NCBI RefSeq assembly: GCF_046630445.1
Contig: NC_092339.1
Span: 52,141,501-52,205,500, forward strand
Length of the DNA stretch: 64,000 nt
Direction of reading: 5' to 3'
From: Rutidosis leptorrhynchoides
Taxonomy: Eukaryota > Streptophyta > Magnoliopsida > Asterales > Asteraceae
Below, piece by piece: positions 47,440-57,600 of this stretch (positions within the stretch are counted from its first letter, which is position 1; each line of letters begins with the position of its first letter). Position numbers and translations under genes: made by a program. The notes under the pieces are model-generated. The model ran no database searches, was not told the origin of the DNA, and saw only the letters and a list, made by a program, of their open reading frames with translations.

Positions 47440-48209
47440 GTAGGATCAAGAGGGAAGAAACCAATCGGGGGAAGCAAAATCTTTTTTTTCTTCGTTTTTT
47501 GAAAAAACTTTGTTCACGAACATTATAGATTGGATGAAAATATGAACATTTAATAAAGACACTTTGTGATAAATGTTTTTATTTTGGCAGGAAAACGCTC
47601 GAAGAACTAATATATAACAATTACCGTGTTTTTCAAGCGTATGTTGAGGTTTTAGATATTAGGGTTTAGAAATTTAGGGTTTAGGGTTTAGATTTAGGAT
47701 TTAGATCGAGTTTTTAACACGAACGATTTAGGGTTTTGGGTTTGGTGTTTTGGGTTTATGAAATAAACCCAAAATACCAAACCCTAAACCCTAAATCGGG
47801 CTAAATTTTACTTCACAAAACATGAAAAACAACAACAACAACAACAACAACAAAACCCAATACCACATGAGTGGTGTATGGGGGAGGTGAGATGTAGACA
47901 ATCCTTCCCATATTCGAGAATAAAGACAAGTCATTTCTCCACCCAGAGTGAAACACTCTCAAAAGTAGAGAAAGTCATCCCTCACAAAACATGAAGAAAA
48001 AAAAACGTTAACATTCTTCACGAACAATATTATCTTGAATGTTATTTTTGTCGATCGTTTTCCCGCCTAAATAATATCATTCATCACGAAGTGTCTTTTC
48101 TAAATGTTCATATTTTCGTGTGATCTTGATGCCTGAAAAAAAAATTCAAAAAAAAAAACGAAAAAAAAAATTGCTTCCCCCCGCTTGGTTAGTTCCCCAT
48201 TGATCATGC

Positions 48210-48258
<49 letters not shown>

Positions 48259-48260
48259 AA
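46930..48260. mobile_element. Cluster of inverted MITE-like units at (TA)n tracts with telomere-like motifs
   Basis: Three related units (about 46935-47213 and 47782-48211 in one orientation, 47437-47760 inverted) each end against a (TA)n tract (47215-47256, 47363-47436, 48213-48256) with a terminus of the type GGGCAAGATCAATGGGGAAG. All contain TAACATTCTTCACGAA-type and CGATCGTTTTC blocks and, at the other end, CCCTAAA/TTTAGGG-like runs (about 46938, 47667-47705, 47780). The arrangement recalls Micron-type MITEs that target TA microsatellites. Copy C of the TTG-tailed element is inserted in the third unit. Confidence 0.6.
47827..47981 (-). mobile_element. TTG-tailed SINE/LINE-end copy C, shortest copy
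   Basis: Flanked by the direct repeat TCACAAAACATGAA (47813-47826 and 47982-47995). It starts with AAACAACAACAAC (tail complement) and contains only the tail-proximal half of the family sequence. It lies within a MITE-like unit whose uninterrupted relative is at about 46950-47000. Confidence 0.9.
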
Positions 48261-48688
48261 TAAAATGTATGTTGATTTCTTGTGGGAGTTAGTAAATAAA
48301 GTCAATTTGTAAATAAAATGTATGAGTATATTGTGGGAGTTAGTAAATAAAATGTATGAGTATATTGTATTGTATCTCGATGCTTCCGTGTTGCAGCCTA
48401 TGTGACCACCACCCTGCAAGGCGTCGATGACATCAAGTTGCCCTACCAACTGCCGTGCTACCGTCCTGCCCATTCGCCTTGTTTCTTTCATTTTCATGCA
48501 TGACCGAGGACGATTGTAACGGTCAGAAAATTGAACGTTGCAACTTTATTTCTTTTACATTTAATCTATCTATTTTTATATTCACTGTATATATACACAT
48601 AAAACTTATATTTTTTCAAACAATACACCACTTTATTTCCTTCAAACACAACAATCAAACTTATATTTCGATTAAAAGGTGTGCGTTT

Positions 48689-48997
48689 AACAAGGGTTAT
48701 TATTTGGCGGATGGAATTTACCCGGAATGATCAATATTAGTGAAGTCGTTCATAAATCTGATCAATCCAAAAAACTCAAAATTCAAAAAATATCAAAAAT
48801 CGGCAAGAAAAGATATTGAACGCGCATTTGGAATACTACAAGGTCGATGGCAAATTATTCAACAACCGGCAAGACCATATTATATTCGCAAAATTAGAAG
48901 AATTATGTTAACATGTGTGATCTTACAAAATATGGTAACCGATGACAATGACCGTGCATTTAATGCACTCGAGGAGAATTATTGTCTGGTTCGGCGT
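48689..48997 (+). pseudogene. PIF/Harbinger transposase fragment, first part
   Basis: The frame reads NKGYYLADGIYPE, a stop (TGA at 48728-48730, where relatives have Trp), then SILVKSFINLI, KKYQKSARKDIERAFGILQG, RWQIIQQPARPYY and MLTCVILQNMV. This is the DDE nuclease C-terminal half of PIF/Harbinger transposases (Asp/Glu of the catalytic region in DIERAFG). The 5' half of the gene is not recognisable upstream. The frame is split at 48997 by an LTR element and resumes at 54169. Confidence 0.88.
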
Positions 48998-49059
48998 TGA
49001 TATGGCCGAAACGGACGGTTTTTATTTGCGCGGTGTCGTTAGGCCGCGGCTCGCCAGGA

Positions 49060-50271
49060 TCAGCCACTCGTGGCAATGTTGACTCGATCTGGTTCAAGAT
49101 GAGAGAACGGATTCTTTCGTCTTGCTTCCTCCATAACAGCGTCTTGTAACTCTTTGATAATCAGATCAGCGTGGTGATCAATTGTTACGTAAATCACTAG
49201 TCTGTCTGGTGTGCTTTCGAAGTTATCTCTATCCAGAAGAGCGAAAAGACTGTGAATATCCTCGATCATTTGCAAATCAGAGTGATAAGTCGAGCGGCCG
49301 GTGGAAAGATCCATATGCTTCCGGATGAGAGTCAGTAGTGCTCGTTCGTTTCGTGAGAACGGAAGTGCAGATCCGGCTAAGGCGTTATAAACCTTAGAGT
49401 AAATGATCTTCTGATCTCGACAGAATCTTGTCTCGAGAATAGTGCGAACCACTGAATTATGCTCTTGTTGCCTTTCTTCGTGATAGATATGATCGTGAAG
49501 AGAATTGATAAAGTCTTGAATGCGTTTTTCTAGGATTTCAACATCATTGTCTTTTCTTCGGAGATAGAGGTGGTGCTCTTCTCTGATAGCCATGATTCGT
49601 TCTGTTAAGCGTAGCGAAAAATCAATGGTTGACTTTCGGATGGCTTCGAGAATGTCTTCAAATTCATCGGTATCATTGATGAAGGTAATCATGTCTGCAT
49701 GTGTGGATATAACCGGAATTTGATCTGAAGAAGAGTCCGGCTCCCCTTGATCTACTTCGGTTGGAGAGTGTGAGTTAGTCAGAATGTCTTCGTGATGCTC
49801 TTCCTCGTCATCATCGGTATCCGGTTCCTCTGAGGATGCGTCTGATGAACGGGTTTCTTCAGTTTTCTGATTCTCCACTTTGATACTTACAGGATCAATT
49901 TCTATATCCTTAACCTCAGCCTTGTCGTTCTTCTTTTTGAAGCGAATGATTAAACTGTGATCTGCCGTTTCAAGCCTTATTATTTCTTCATGACGCTCAG
50001 TGCTTGGAACGAGTGTTGTCGCAGTTTCTTTTACGTCTTCCATTTCCTCTTCCTCTTCAGATTCCTCCTTTTCCTCTATTTCTTCGCTGGGATCCTCTTC
50101 TTCCATTTCTGGGTCGTCTACAGACTGTGATTCGACACCCATCTCGATATCGTCGGCTGGTGGTAATGACTCATCATCGGAAGTGATCCGTCTGGTGGAA
50201 AAAAACAAACATCTCTGCCTGTCCAGAAAGATCGGTTGGTCGGTCAATTTTGAAGGTAACGCTCTCCCCAT
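49060..50271 (-). CDS. Unrecognised 403-codon acidic/helical protein in the Athila-type element
   Basis: Uninterrupted minus-strand frame. The first 42 codons overlap the end of the protease region in another frame, so the true start is more likely the internal Met near residue 44 (MGVESQSVDDPEMEEEDPSE). Residues about 45-180 are strongly acidic and low-complexity (EEEEEMEDVKE, DTDDDEEEHHED). Residues about 200-395 are charged and predicted helical (RIMAIREEHHLYLRRKDNDV, LIIKELQDAVMEEARRK). I recognise no domain; it is not RT, RNase H or integrase. It ends next to the terminal LTR piece, the place where Athila relatives carry an extra or envelope-like ORF. Confidence 0.6.
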   Translation of the reverse strand: MGRALPSKLTDQPIFLDRQRCLFFSTRRITSDDESLPPADDIEMGVESQSVDDPEMEEEDPSEEIEEKEESEEEEEMEDVKETATTLVPSTERHEEIIRLETADHSLIIRFKKKNDKAEVKDIEIDPVSIKVENQKTEETRSSDASSEEPDTDDDEEEHHEDILTNSHSPTEVDQGEPDSSSDQIPVISTHADMITFINDTDEFEDILEAIRKSTIDFSLRLTERIMAIREEHHLYLRRKDNDVEILEKRIQDFINSLHDHIYHEERQQEHNSVVRTILETRFCRDQKIIYSKVYNALAGSALPFSRNERALLTLIRKHMDLSTGRSTYHSDLQMIEDIHSLFALLDRDNFESTPDRLVIYVTIDHHADLIIKELQDAVMEEARRKNPFSHLEPDRVNIATSG

Positions 50272-50359
50272 GTGATCGTAAGATCATGGTTTGATTGTAC
50301 ACATCAATGACAGTCCTAGCCGTATTCATGAAAGGTCTTCCTAACACTACTGGGGTGTG

Positions 50360-51079
50360 TTAGTCTTTCTTAATATCCATTACTACGAAATCCGTAGGAT
50401 ACAAGAATTTGTCGACTTTCACCAAGACGTTCTCAACTATGCCCTTAGGATATCGAATTGTATGATCGGCAAGTTGGATTGTCATTTTGGTTGGTGACAA
50501 GTCTCCTAACTCTAATCTCCTGTAGAGAGAGTAGGGGATTAGGTTGATACTTGCTCCTAAATCTGCTAGCGCATGAATCGTTCCAGATTGGTAGATTGAA
50601 CACGGGAAAACGAATCGACCCGTATCTCCTAGCTTAGGTGGTAGAGAGTTTCTGAGTAATGCAGAGCATTCTTCACTCAGTGGTATTTTGTTAGAGTCTG
50701 GTATCCTCTCCTTTGTAGATAGAAGCCTTCGGATGTATCTCTTCTGGTTGGGAATTTTGGACATAGTGTCTAGGAATCTGCCATCAAGTTTGAAGGAATC
50801 AAGCTTGGATGGTTCTTCTTGTAGCCTTCCAGGATAAGGTACGCGAACTGGAGTTTCAGGGGTCAGCTTCTGAGTATATGTTGATTTGTTCTTGAGCCTA
50901 GTTGACCTTCTTCGTGGTTCTTCCTCTGGGATTACGGAATCCATTTGCTTTGCTTCTTCTATGTGGGGATTCTGGATAGTATTACTTGGCAATCTTCCCT
51001 GCGGTCGGGTTTCAAGGCGTTGTGATAACTGTCCGAGCTGCGTTTCCAAACTTTTGAGCAGAGCCAATTGATTTCTCAT
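50360..51079 (-). CDS. Athila-type gag C-terminus and aspartic protease region
   Basis: On the minus strand: a Gln/Arg-rich linker (LETQLGQLSQRLETRPQGRL), then SSLPPKLGDTGRFVFPCSI and the protease core ALADLGASINLIPYSLYRRL, which matches Athila/Tat proteases. The frame continues in fossil form to about 50240. Confidence 0.85.
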   Translation of the reverse strand: MRNQLALLKSLETQLGQLSQRLETRPQGRLPSNTIQNPHIEEAKQMDSVIPEEEPRRRSTRLKNKSTYTQKLTPETPVRVPYPGRLQEEPSKLDSFKLDGRFLDTMSKIPNQKRYIRRLLSTKERIPDSNKIPLSEECSALLRNSLPPKLGDTGRFVFPCSIYQSGTIHALADLGASINLIPYSLYRRLELGDLSPTKMTIQLADHTIRYPKGIVENVLVKVDKFLYPTDFVVMDIKKD

Positions 51080-51196
51080 TAGTATCTCCGTCTGATCTTG
51101 TCTGGTTGCAGTTCTCTGATTTAACTGTTGTTGTCCTTGGATGAACTGAGTTAACTGATCATCAGCTCCGAGAGTGGAGTTAGCTGCTTTTGTAAT

Positions 51197-52389
51197 CTAG
51201 GTGGTAGGGGAATTCTCCTCAACTGGGGGACCAGTGAGTGGAAGTGGTTGATCGTAGGTCAATTGAGATTGTTGGGCTGGATAAGGTGGATAGCGATAGC
51301 GGAAAGGTTGATTGCTTCGCTGAAATTGATTAACCCTTGGTGGTTGATTGAATCCGGGATTTGGTGGACGAGCTGGGTATTGAACGTAACAGACTGAACC
51401 GTCAGGGTTTTCGTACTCAACTTGATAGTCTTCAGTAGGTTGCGGGTTGGTATAATTAACACAAGCCTGAGCTTGGTTAACCTGCTGCGGTTGCGTCTTC
51501 AATTCTCCGAGTTGTTTAGCAAGAGATTCCATCTTGTCCGTGAGGGATTTGATGGCCTCCGTTTGATTGTTAAGTGCAGAGAGTGGGGCAGATGATGAAG
51601 TTGTTTCACCACTGTTCCAGTCATGATGATGCATCGTCATGTTCTCGAGCAATTCCCATGCTTCATCTGCGGTTTGGTTCATCAGATTCCCTTGAGCTGC
51701 TGCATCGATCGTCGTCCTTGATTTACCGTAAGACCATTGTAGAAGGTACAGATTTGGGCTGACCATTCTAACTGGTGATTAGGGCATTTCTTCAGCAGGG
51801 TTTTGAAACGCTCTCATGCAGTGTAAACAGATTCATCATAACTTTGTTTGAAGTTAATGATGTCATTCTTCAGTTTGGTTTGTTTAGAAGGAGGGAAATA
51901 TTTGGTTAGGAATTTAGTCGCCATCTCCGTCCATGACGTGATGGAATCTTTTTCCAGTCCTTCAAACCAAGTTTGAGCATGATGAGTGAGAGAATAGGGG
52001 AACAAGTATAGCCGGACTATATCTTGTCCTATCCCTGGCTGTTTGTAGGAGTTCGAAAGAGATATGAATTTATCAAGGTGAGAATTAGGATCGTCATTCG
52101 GTAATCCATGAAATTGACAGCTATTCTGAATGAGCTGGATGATGTGATGTTTTAACTCGAACGAGTGTCCTTGAATCTCTGGAAATCTGATTGGTCCTCC
52201 TCGACCTTCAATCGAGGGTTTCGTGTTTTCTGCTAAAGTAACGCGTAACGCCATTTGGTTTCTGATTCGTGCTTCCTTGCGTGCTTTAGAGATTATTGTG
52301 TCTGGATCAGGTACGAATAACAACGGCCCTGGTCTAGATCGGGTTTGGGTCATACACTGGGTATGCCTTTTTGTTTTTAATTTTCGCAA
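51197..52389 (-). CDS. Athila-type gag region
   Basis: On the minus strand: the gag signature DDPNSHLDKFISL, LFPYSLTHHAQTWFEGL and FLTKYFPPSKQTKLKNDI, followed by the downstream part with NQTADEAWELLENM and a Pro/Gln-rich tail. Typical of Athila/Tat retrotransposon gag. Broken fossil. Confidence 0.88.
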
Positions 52390-52781
52390 ATAAGCTAAAT
52401 TATAATAAGCTAAACTAAACTAATTCTAAGGTAATCTAATTTAATCTTAAAGTAATCTAAGGTAATCTAAGGTGGTCTAATCTAAGGTAAACTAGAGTAA
52501 TCTAAAGTAATCTAATCTAATTAACTAACTATCCTATGGTGGAATATGTTTTTGGTTCTGGCTACTGATTCCCTGGTATTTCGGTAACAATGTTCCACAC
52601 AAACTATTCAACAAACCAAGTGGCCAGGCTGACTACGGAGAGGCAGGATCCTTTTGGTCCCAATATAATTGGCGACTGTTCGGAAAATCCAATAACCAAG
52701 TCTGTGTATAATTGTCTTTCTTAGGCACCGCTAAATGCTTGCGAATAAGTTTGATAGAGAGCAGTATTGCCTGATACCAGT

Positions 52782-52799
52782 TCCCCGGCAGCGACGCCA
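52782..52799 (-). promoter_or_regulatory. Primer-binding site of the Athila-type element
   Basis: Minus-strand sequence TGGCGTCGCTGCCGGGGA, one or two bases off the TGGCGCCGTTGCCGGGGA primer site characteristic of Athila/Tat/Ogre elements. It lies 18 bases from the LTR end at 52818. Confidence 0.88.
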
Positions 52800-52817
52800 A
52801 AAACTAGGTATCTCTCT

Positions 52818-54163
52818 TGATATGGCCGAAACGGACGGTTTTTATTTGCGCGGTGTCGTTAGGCCGCGACTCGCCAGGATCAGCCACTCGTGGGAGAGGG
52901 TACTGTTTTAAATTTATATTTAGCGGGGCCTAAATCTTACTACTCCTTATAAGTAAGGGAAATATGACCTAGAGTCGTATTTTTGAGATATCAGTAACAT
53001 CGAACATATATTGTAGCCTAAGATAGTTAGGGAGTAGTGAATATTTATTTTGGGATTTTCTAATTTATAAGATAGATAAAGTAAATGCGATAAAATTTGT
53101 AATTCAGATAAGGTTAAAGTAAGTGCATACTATGACTTCATCAGTTATTCTGCCGAGATTATGGAATGCTGGCTCATAGACTTACTAGGAGCCTAGTAAG
53201 ATGTTTCACTACGAAAGAGTCCTCAGTCGGAATCCAAAGCTCGATAGACTTACTACAACCGGTGTGCCTCGGTCGATCTTACGTTGTATCCTATAGACTT
53301 CTCTTACCAAGGGGTGACACAGATAGTGTACTCTGAATCGGGGTTCGCGACTTCCCAATAACAGAGCCTATAACTACGTTCTATTAGTTGGAAAAGCAAT
53401 TGAGTTTAAAGCATAATCGGAAAGTACTTCGACAACATACACAGACCATAATATTATTTCGGCATTATAACTGCTTACATCATAGCATACACTAAAGATA
53501 ACTACTCGCTAATCATGGCAATAATATCATAAAACATTATATAAGATAAAGGATGGAAGTACCAGTAGATTAAACGAGTTCTGAATACAAAAGTGACAAC
53601 TTCAACACTCCAGACCGCTCCTAATACAATCTTCAGCGTTATTCTCCGGGTACTAGGTTTCTCGCACGGAGTCGAAGGCCTTGAGAGTATGACTAATATT
53701 GTACAAGAGAGAGAAAGAAGTGAATTGAAGTGTGTGTTGGAATGAATGACAAAGACCCTTTAAATAGACTTGGAATTTGCCAGCATACGCCTGGCAAGGC
53801 GTATGGCAGGGCGTATGGTAGCCCGTTTTTGGCAGGCCGTATGCAAGGCAGGCCGTATGGTGGCTCGTGTGGTGGCACGTATATGGCAGGCCATTTCCAT
53901 ACTGGCAGGCCGTATGGCAGGCCGTATGGCTTGCTGGTCAGCCTTGATTCCCTGGATCGTAACTTGATTTCTTGTCTTTCACCGTTTTCGCTCTAGAATC
54001 TTCGTTTTAGCTCCGATTCTCTTGATTCTTTTTGCACCGCCTTCGTAATTACTTGTTCTTCAATTCTAACCGACGAAGTGGGTATTTTGCAGACAAAGTT
54101 CGAATCTTTATTGTTTTTGGGCCTTAATACCGGGGTGAAAACGTGACTTTTTAGCCGATATCA
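52818..54163 (-). repeat. 5' LTR of the Athila-type element
   Basis: 1346 bp, TGATATGG...GATATCA. Its first 75 bases recur at 48998-49072. Near the right it holds tandem GGCAGGCCGTATG units (about 53775-53935). Confidence 0.88.
53775..53935. repeat. Tandem GGCAGGCCGTAT repeats in the Athila-type LTR
   Basis: Roughly nine copies of a 12-22 bp unit GGCAGGCCGTATG with variants, giving a locally GC-rich island. The small reading frames across it are repeat artefacts. Confidence 0.85.
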
Positions 54164-54168
54164 GGCGT

Positions 54169-54339
54169 GCACGAGGAACAATCCAAGAAAGGGTTGACGC
54201 GGAACTTCGGATGGACGTGAAACTACAATATGCTGGAATTCATCGACTATTACGAGATATGCTTGTGGAACACGTATGGAGTCTTCCACCTAATTATCGT
54301 ATTCGACACAACATTGATACCTTCAAACAATCAAGATGA
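54169..54339 (+). pseudogene. PIF/Harbinger transposase fragment, C-terminal part
   Basis: Resumes directly after the GGCGT duplication. It reads ARGTIQERVDAELRM, QYAGIHRLLRDMLVEHVWSL, a typical Harbinger transposase C-terminus, and stops at 54337-54339. The reading phase fits 48997 once the LTR element and one duplication copy are ignored. Confidence 0.85.
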
Positions 54340-55018
54340 AGTGGGACCTTCACACAAGTCCGATGACGAAGATGAAAATGATCAAGCGAAGACGAAGAAT
54401 AGTTTTACAGTATAATTTTAATCTAATTTTAAATGTATTCTACTTTTATTTTTAGTCTATTTTAAATTTATATGTACTTTAAATTTTATTGTAGTTTTAA
54501 AATTTGATTAAGTATGCTATGGTTGAAAATGTTTAATTTTAAGTTAGTTCTTGTGAGAATACATTGATGTGGCGCTGATGTGATAACTCTTGTCATAGTT
54601 GGGTATTGCGAGCTTCTCATTAATAGAGTGATTCCATCAAGTATAAACAATATACGTTATAAATTTAATTAACACTTAATAAATACTTATTATATTCATT
54701 ATAATTAGCATTGTCCAATTTTTTAATACACATATTCGAGATAAATAAGTTGGAACCGAATTGGGTCATAAATTTCTAAACTCGGGTTACATTCCATGAT
54801 TAACAAAAGTTAAATATGAAAAGAAATTTTACAATAAATTTGACAAAAATACAAAGCGTCCAAAAATTTTGAGGCATTAAAGGACAAAATCATGTCCAAA
54901 TATAAATCTCAAATCCACCAATTATTATCCCCCATTTGTCTCTCTCTAAAAGTCAAAACTTACCCTGTTCTATATATATTTACGGAGTTTTACTATTTTG
55001 GCTATTCATTAACAGGTG
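54340..55018 (+). other. No supported gene; probable promoter region of the response regulator
   Basis: AT-rich DNA. TATATATATTTA near 54973-54984 could be the TATA region, about 40 bases before the ATG at 55019. AACAG just before the start codon could also be a splice acceptor of a 5' leader intron. Confidence 0.4.
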
Positions 55019-57293
55019 ATGATGTCTAGTTCAAGTGGTGCTTCTCGGAAACCCTCCGGCGTCGCCGATAGTGATGTCGCCGATCAGTTTCCGGATGGTT
55101 TACGCGTGCTTGCTGTCGATGATGACTCTGTTTGTCTAACGATTTTAGGGACAATGTTAACAAACTGCAAATATCAAGGTACACACACCAACTGTTTGTA
55201 TAAAATCCTCACTGACTTGTCATTTGTGAATCACCCCAATTGAGAATTGTTACGGAGTATTTGTTTTCAGTTTACTGATGTTAGTTCGTGTACATACGTA
55301 CATATTAAATATGTATGCCTTGTAGTAACTGACCCAATGGTTTTTATTCAATTATTTAATTATTCATTTTAATTTATTATTTTCAGTGACTAAATGCAAC
55401 AGAGCTGAGGTTGCTTTATCATTACTGAGGGAAAATAAAAATGGGTATGATGTGGTAATTAGTGATGTTCATATGCCTGACATGGATGGATTTAAACTCC
55501 TTGTACACATTGGACTTGAAATGGACCTTCCTGTTATAAGTAAGTCAACCACTTGTTTGACTTTTTGTTGAATTCTAATCTGTAGCGTGTAAGTATTCAT
55601 TTACACTATCATTGTTTGCAAATTGCGATTGGTTCCGGATCATGAGTCCATGTGCATTGCATGTGCAGATGAATGATAGTTTACAATCTTAGGACTAATG
55701 GCATTACCCATGATCGTGTATTTTAAATTCCGCTGCACTAGCTTATGCAACATCGTAAAGGTGGCACAATCGACCCAATTATGTATTAATGGATCCGGTA
55801 TTTTATGTCTAACAGGCTGTATAGGTAACCAAATTACCTAAGGAGAAAAGCATCAAAGGATCCAAAACTTATCCAACGTATTTTCTGAACGCAATAACAG
55901 TCTTAGATTATTTCTTAAAAAATATATAAACTTATTATTGAAACTATATTAGTTTTATAGTCAATTTGGCACCTTGATTATATTATTAGAATTAGAATAG
56001 AATTAATGAAAATTTGGACAACATGAATTTGGATCAAAATTAATGGTATGAGTTCATGTTGACCCCATAATGGTAATTATATACATTTTGCCACATACAC
56101 AACATTTTATCAACGACAGGGTAATTTAACTAACTACATTTTCAAAATATCAGTGATGTCAGCTATCAGTGATGTCAGCTGATGACATCAAGAGTGTAGT
56201 AATGAAGGGTGTTACACACGGTGCATGTGATTATCTAATAAAGCCCGTGCGTATAGAGGCATTACGTAACATCTGGCAACATGTGATTAGAAAAAAGAAA
56301 CATGAATGGAAAGATATTGAGCAGAAATCACATGAGCAAGATCCTGAGTCATCTTCTGCAAATGAAGGGCAAAATGGTAAAATCACAAAGAAAAGGAAAG
56401 AAGATGAGGAAGAAACATACGAAAGAGATGATTCTTCTTCTTTGAAAAAGCCTCGTGTTGCTTGGAACCGAGACCTTCATGAACAGTTTGTTGCAGCTGT
56501 TTGTCATCTTGGATATGAAAGTATATAAACTTCTTTTATCATTTTCTTTATATATTAAGATCGTCTTAATGCCTGGTTACTAAATTACCAACTTGCCCTT
56601 TACGTTGTTGAATATTGTATCCACGCAGATGCTGTCCCGAAGAAAATTCTGGAGGTCATGAATGTTCCTGGACTAACACGAGAAAATGTAGCCAGCCATC
56701 TTCAGGTAGACTCTAGTTAAATAATGAAACGGGTCAAAACTCACCCCAAGTGTACTTAAATGCTTATAACTCTTAACTTTTCTTCCTAACATATATTGGA
56801 TATTGTATTCAATAGTAGTCATTGTAAACATGTGTAAGTTAATACATCAATCATCAATCAATTATATTATATTATATTATATTATAATATTATGGATCAG
56901 TCGTCGGTTAAAAAAAGTCACTGTGTATTGAATTTGGTTGATTTTATTGTTGTTTATTTCCAGTTATGTCCTTGATGTTGCTTGTTGATGACTTCTTCCT
57001 GTATATGCTTTAAAAATGCCAATATAAATTTGTTGCAGAAATATCGGAATTATCTTAGAAGTCTCAGCGGGTCCCAACAATCAGGCGGGATTAACACCTC
57101 ATTTATGGATAAGCCAAACGTAGGTTACGGGTCAACTAACTCGTACTCTCCTGTTTCTATGCCACTGGCTAATCAAAGAAACATATTTAGCTTTGAGAAT
57201 CCCAAAATGAGAAACGGTCCCACCCAGAACTGGCAGGGACAAAATGGTAATATCAGCAAACAAACAAATTTTCTGCTGGAGATAATCGGTTAA
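55019..57293 (+). CDS. Type-B response regulator (ARR-B), receiver plus GARP domains, C-terminus truncated
   Basis: Exons 55019-55178, 55387-55539, 56170-56520, 56629-56705, 57039-57293 join in phase with GT/AG introns to 331 residues. Receiver: DDD acidic pocket ([10 protein letters not shown]), phospho-acceptor in [13 protein letters not shown], switch Lys in CDYLIKPV. After a Lys/Glu-rich linker ([15 protein letters not shown]) comes the GARP Myb-like DNA-binding domain: [52 protein letters not shown]. Type-B regulators are nuclear transcription factors activated by cytokinin phosphorelay. Relatives have several hundred more residues with activation domains. Here the frame changes near 57270 (shortened T run, then LLEIIG and a stop) and a TRIM-like element follows at 57299. 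The next frame reads SAGDNRLRK up to the insertion, suggesting recent frame loss. Start: the ATG at 55019 is preferred; the in-frame GTG before it is not. Confidence 0.88.
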
Positions 57294-57298
57294 GGAAA

Positions 57299-57600
57299 TG
57301 CAAGATAGTCCCACATCGGAAACTGATAGAAAGAAATGTATGTATATAAGCTTATGGGAACCTCACTCTATCACCAATTGGTTTTAGAGTAATGTGGAAC
57401 TCATGAGCTTATATGTTGTACATGTTGGTAGACCTGAAACGATCCTACACGTGGTATCAGAGCGGAAGCAGGGAGAAAGTAAACAGGACGCAAGATGATG
57501 AAATTCGGTGATCCTCACTCTATCACAAATTGGTTTAGAGTAATGTGGAACTCATGAGCTTATATGTTGTACATGTTGGTGGACCTGAAACGATCCTACA
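57299..57600 (+). mobile_element. TRIM-like LTR element in the last exon of the response regulator
   Basis: A repeat 57299-57449 (TGCAAGATAGTCCCACATCG...GATCCTACA) is followed by the primer site TGGTATCAGAGC at 57452-57463 and then a shorter second copy, about 57511-57600, ending in the same GAAACGATCCTACA. No target duplication is visible. It lies exactly where response-regulator coding sequence is interrupted and resumes. Confidence 0.8.

Larger units (their letters stand above)
48998..54163 (-). mobile_element. Athila/Tat-type LTR retrotransposon inserted in Harbinger transposase
   Basis: The outer ends TGATATGG... and ...GCCGATATCA are flanked by the 5-bp duplication GGCGT (48993-48997 and 54164-54168). 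Minus orientation, from the right: 5' LTR 52818-54163, primer site 52782-52799, gag, protease, an unrecognised frame 49060-50271, and a terminal LTR piece (48998-49072). No reverse transcriptase, RNase H or integrase motif is visible. It is broken (a handful of breaks in gag-protease) or was a non-autonomous derivative. The tRNA-Asp/Asn-type primer site supports the Athila/Tat group. Confidence 0.9.

Noticed and set aside
47660-47800. True interstitial telomere
   Set aside because: Only a few degenerate TTTAGGG units in both orientations inside MITE-like repeats; no long array.
53730-53996. Gly/Arg-rich frames near 53700-54000
   Set aside because: They come from the GGCAGGCCGTAT tandem repeats of the LTR.
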